In this document: one piece after another, positions 61,396 to 64,000 of the stretch | How positions within the stretch are numbered: the first letter of the stretch is position 1 | Layout of the letters: every line of letters begins with the position of its first letter | IMG/VR virus record: IMGVR_UViG_3300034418_008158 | Location: 1-64,000 of that record | Source of the DNA: a virus | Direction: 5' to 3' (one strand) | Length of the DNA stretch: 64,000 nucleotides | Program-made: the position numbers and the translations under genes | The notes under the pieces: generated by a model | The model's input: the letters and a program-made list of their open reading frames with translations, nothing else | Told to the model about the DNA's origin: nothing | Databases searched by the model: none

Positions 61396-62616
61396 ATGTC
61401 ACAAAACAATGATGTATTCAAAGTCCTGGTTTCAAGTGGGAATCAAGCGATTCTTCCAGCAGGACAAGCCATCAGCACTATAGCTGTTGGTCAAATTGGT
61501 TTCTTCGATGCAGAGACTAACCTCTCTATTCAAACCGCTACTAGAAATTGGTTTCTAGCTGTAGGTTTAGATACAGATGGTGATGCTGTAATGGATGCTG
61601 TTGGGGTATCAGCAGGTCAAAACATCCAAACAAGAAACATTAGAGCAGTAAGCTTTAGAGGCCACACTGCACCTCAGCCTATGATAGTCGAAGTTACTGA
61701 CTACTCTGCTGATTGTGATACTGACTATGCAGTTAAAGTAGAATTCCGTAATCAGGAAATTTACCGAAGACAAGGGTATAATCAGTTCACTAAAACTTAC
61801 ACTGTAAGAACTGCTTGCTGTGAAGATTGTGCAACTTGCCCTAGTGGTGATGCCAATGAAATCACAAGCTTGTTAGTCACTGAAATCGAAAACGATGAAA
61901 GTGGAATCTTAACTGTGGATAGAATTGCAAGACAAACTCTTACAATTGTTACTCATGGTACTGTTGCAGATTACGCTGCTGGTGATGTTATCACTGAAGC
62001 AGATTTAACTGCAATGATTGCTTTTAACGCTGTACAGCCAGATGAAACCACTAAAGTATTTAGTGATCTTCGTTTGACTACTGTTGAGCTTGCAATCAGA
62101 AACTTCTGTAATGTGAACTTGAAATACTACAAGCCACGCCAAACTGTTGCTATCGTTTCTCTAGTAGAAGGATTTGACTGTAATGGCACTGTTACTGTAA
62201 CTCAAGAAGTTGCATATGAAGAAGGTAGTGGATATGACATCAAGCAAAAAGAGTTTCACTCTGGAGGTTGGGATAATAACCCTGGCCCTTACGTATTATC
62301 TGAAGCTACAGGTATGGCTAAAGACATTAACTACAATGCTGTAGCAGCTACTCCTTATGATCAATTTATTTTGACTTATGGACATAGTTACCAAGCAGGG
62401 TGGGCTGAAGGTCAACTTGATGACTTATGTACTATTGTTGCAATCCCTGAAGCTAGTACTGTTACAAGAGATGCCTTTGTTGGTGTTCTTGACTTAATGG
62501 TAGCTGGTTTAGGATTTGATGAACTTACATCTGATGTTGCCGTTGTTAGTGCAGTATCTACTGTTGTTGAACCTACTACTGATTTTGATGATGTTGATAA
62601 TGATGGTATAGCCTAA
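61396..62616 (+). CDS. Virion structural protein, beta-rich with Cys cluster
   Basis: 406 residues. Mostly beta with many Thr/Val; a Cys cluster TACCEDCATCPSG near residue 145. The C-terminal DFDDVDNDGIA is acidic and calcium-loop-like. It lies in the head/tail region and codon use suggests high expression (more GCT, CTT, AAC codons). Likely a head fibre, decoration or tail-associated protein; which is not decidable. Confidence 0.6.
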   Translation: MSQNNDVFKVLVSSGNQAILPAGQAISTIAVGQIGFFDAETNLSIQTATRNWFLAVGLDTDGDAVMDAVGVSAGQNIQTRNIRAVSFRGHTAPQPMIVEVTDYSADCDTDYAVKVEFRNQEIYRRQGYNQFTKTYTVRTACCEDCATCPSGDANEITSLLVTEIENDESGILTVDRIARQTLTIVTHGTVADYAAGDVITEADLTAMIAFNAVQPDETTKVFSDLRLTTVELAIRNFCNVNLKYYKPRQTVAIVSLVEGFDCNGTVTVTQEVAYEEGSGYDIKQKEFHSGGWDNNPGPYVLSEATGMAKDINYNAVAATPYDQFILTYGHSYQAGWAEGQLDDLCTIVAIPEASTVTRDAFVGVLDLMVAGLGFDELTSDVAVVSAVSTVVEPTTDFDDVDNDGIA

Positions 62617-62648
62617 AGGCTTGCCATCTTATCTTTTAATCTAATCAA

Positions 62649-63263
62649 ATGATTGTATTAAACAATATAGGACTAAATGGTGATGCTACCTCAATAGAGG
62701 TAGCAATCACTATTCCTTTTGGAGAGAGTTATTCTACTGCAAGGCTTTGGACTTCTGATAAGTATAAAACAACTTCAGGGGCTATTGATATTATATCTTA
62801 CTTCCCAGGAGGGGCTCAGTTTGCTACAAATAATCTTAGCATACCTGTCTCTGCTATTGGTGAGACTACTTTTAATGGTGTTTTTTATATTGAAATCACA
62901 ACTGCAATAGGGGAGCTTGAAGGGTCAACTACTGAGTTTGCAATAAGCAACTTAACAGTTTACAATACTTGTATCTTAGATAAGGTACTTCAGGTTGATA
63001 TTATTAACTGTGTACCTACTGTAACTACGGATTGTCAAAATCTGGTTAGTTCACAAATAACTTTTATAAACACAATGCTTGAAAGTTTAGAGTATGCTCT
63101 ATTACAGGGAGACTTATTATCTGCCCAATACATAGAGTTACAACTACAAAAACTTTGTACAGATGATTGTGGATGTACTCAAACAGAAAATGCTGTATAT
63201 CTAACTGGTACTTATCTCGAAGATGATGTAGTAGTAAGTGGAATATTCCCAATTATACCTTAA
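62649..63263 (+). CDS. Structural protein with Cys-rich C terminus
   Basis: 204 residues. The first 110 are an Ig-like beta domain, then a helical part (ESLEYALLQGDLLSAQYIELQLQKL) and CTDDCGC, then a final beta hairpin. The two-part design and place before a fibre gene suggest a tail- or head-appendage protein. Confidence 0.55.
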   Translation: MIVLNNIGLNGDATSIEVAITIPFGESYSTARLWTSDKYKTTSGAIDIISYFPGGAQFATNNLSIPVSAIGETTFNGVFYIEITTAIGELEGSTTEFAISNLTVYNTCILDKVLQVDIINCVPTVTTDCQNLVSSQITFINTMLESLEYALLQGDLLSAQYIELQLQKLCTDDCGCTQTENAVYLTGTYLEDDVVVSGIFPIIP

Positions 63264-63273
63264 ATAAGTAATA

Positions 63274-63483
63274 ATGGAAACTACCTTAAAAAATGTACTC
63301 TGCGAGATTACAAGGATGAAAATACTTGGATCAAATATTGACTCAGAAGCAATAAATTTCTTATCTTTGTTGAAGAAGTATGAGACCTATATATTAGATA
63401 ATTCTTTGACTGATACTTATGGAGATAAAATAAATAAGCTGATCTTCCAAATGGAAAGTAAATGCTGTAAAATAACTACTTAA
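63274..63483 (+). CDS. Small helical protein
   Basis: 69 residues, helical, ending SKCCKITT. It lies between the Cys-rich structural protein and the fibre gene in the same operon, with 10-bp gaps. May be an assembly factor. Confidence 0.5.
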   Translation: METTLKNVLCEITRMKILGSNIDSEAINFLSLLKKYETYILDNSLTDTYGDKINKLIFQMESKCCKITT

Positions 63484-63495
63484 AATAAAACTATT

Positions 63496-64000
63496 ATGAA
63501 TATTAAAAATATGAGCTTATTAGGTAAAATTGATTGGCTCATTAAACAAATTAATGGGCTATCTAATCAAGTCTTTCCTCCTGCTTATTATCCAACAGCA
63601 TCCTTTGCAGGGACAGTATCTACTGTTGGCGGTACTAAAAATGTTGTAGGTGTAGGAACTGCTTTTTCACCAGCACACGTAGATACTAGAGTTATGATTG
63701 AGGGAGAATTACACAGAATAAAGACAGTTACAGATGCCACTAACTTGGCTACTTATGATAATATTGTAGGAACATATAGTGGAGTTCCTATGTTAAAAAA
63801 TGCTCCTCCATTAGTAGTTTATGAAGGTAGAGTTGGTATAGCTAATCCTACTCCTGGAGCTAGTTTAGTATTGGATGTAGTTGGTAATTCACAATTTTCA
63901 GGAAATACTTCCTTTAATGGTGGTGTGGCATTTTTCCTAAGCACAGGTGCATCATTTTTAAATGGTGCTTATACAACATTGATACGAGTTGATGGAACTA
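63496..64000 (+). CDS. Fibre-type protein, 3' end outside window
   Basis: Open from ATG 63496 (MNIKNMSLLGKIDWL) through the last base. A helical N terminus (about 1-25) is followed by a Gly/Ser/Thr/Val-rich beta region with FAGTVSTVGGTKNV, VGVGTAFSPAHVDTRV and IANPTPGASLVLDVVG repeats, typical of phage fibres with a trimeric beta shaft. Receptor binding or head fibre is inferred. Confidence 0.65.
   Translation, partial: MNIKNMSLLGKIDWLIKQINGLSNQVFPPAYYPTASFAGTVSTVGGTKNVVGVGTAFSPAHVDTRVMIEGELHRIKTVTDATNLATYDNIVGTYSGVPMLKNAPPLVVYEGRVGIANPTPGASLVLDVVGNSQFSGNTSFNGGVAFFLSTGASFLNGAYTTLIRVDGT

Noticed and set aside
1-64000. Stop codon reassignment as known from some crAss-like phages
   Set aside because: Core genes run full length with standard code and end with TAA, TAG and TGA; no internal stops need suppression.

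Overview
The window looks like part of a crAss-like phage (order Crassvirales) infecting a member of Bacteroidota. The evidence is a giant single-chain RNA polymerase with a DYDVD catalytic motif, a terminase-portal-scaffold-capsid block in crAss order, a replication arm with family A DNA polymerase, TOPRIM primase, DnaB-like helicase, Dda-like, UvrD-like and SF2 helicases, rIIA/rIIB homologues, and strongly AT-rich DNA. Host cues are Bacteroidota-type promoters (TTTG, about 19-20 nt, TAnnTTTG), no clear Shine-Dalgarno sites, SPII lipoprotein and T9SS-like sorting signals, and a B12-dependent ribonucleotide reductase. The standard genetic code fits throughout. The real genome is probably larger: the first and last genes are both cut by the window edges.

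Layout. (1) 1-11.8 kb, plus strand: virion RNA polymerase, a second giant virion protein and two small membrane proteins. (2) 11.8-37.5 kb, minus strand: nucleotide metabolism (MazG-like, class II RNR, dNTP diphosphohydrolase), GroES, helicases, PD-(D/E)XK nuclease, rIIA/rIIB, macro domain, degenerate uracil-DNA glycosylase, primase, DnaB-like helicase, an apparently permuted P-loop ATPase, a 44-residue peptide with a sliding-clamp motif, and DNA polymerase. Genes often overlap by ATGA or TAATG. (3) 37.5-48.7 kb, mostly minus strand: an accessory region with many small exported or membrane proteins, an endolysin, tRNA-Arg(UCU), a complete phage tmRNA, at least three structured untranslated regions (one about 1.2 kb), strong terminators, and eight copies of a CAAAACCCCCACTAAT element at transcription-unit starts. 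(4) 49.0-64.0 kb, plus strand: a host-type promoter followed by small regulators, GIY-YIG-like protein, TerL, portal, scaffold, major capsid protein and head/neck/fibre genes.

Working model (inference): the polymerase packaged in the virion, or a phage-modified host polymerase, reads the CAAAACCCCCACTAAT promoters of the minus-strand arm early. Host sigma-type promoters at 47648-47679 and 49023-49053 serve a small membrane gene and the structural operon. tmRNA, tRNA-Arg, GroES and the large noncoding RNA would support translation and assembly late in infection. The repeat-driven cassette region with its large noncoding RNA, together with the tmRNA, is the most novel part of the window.
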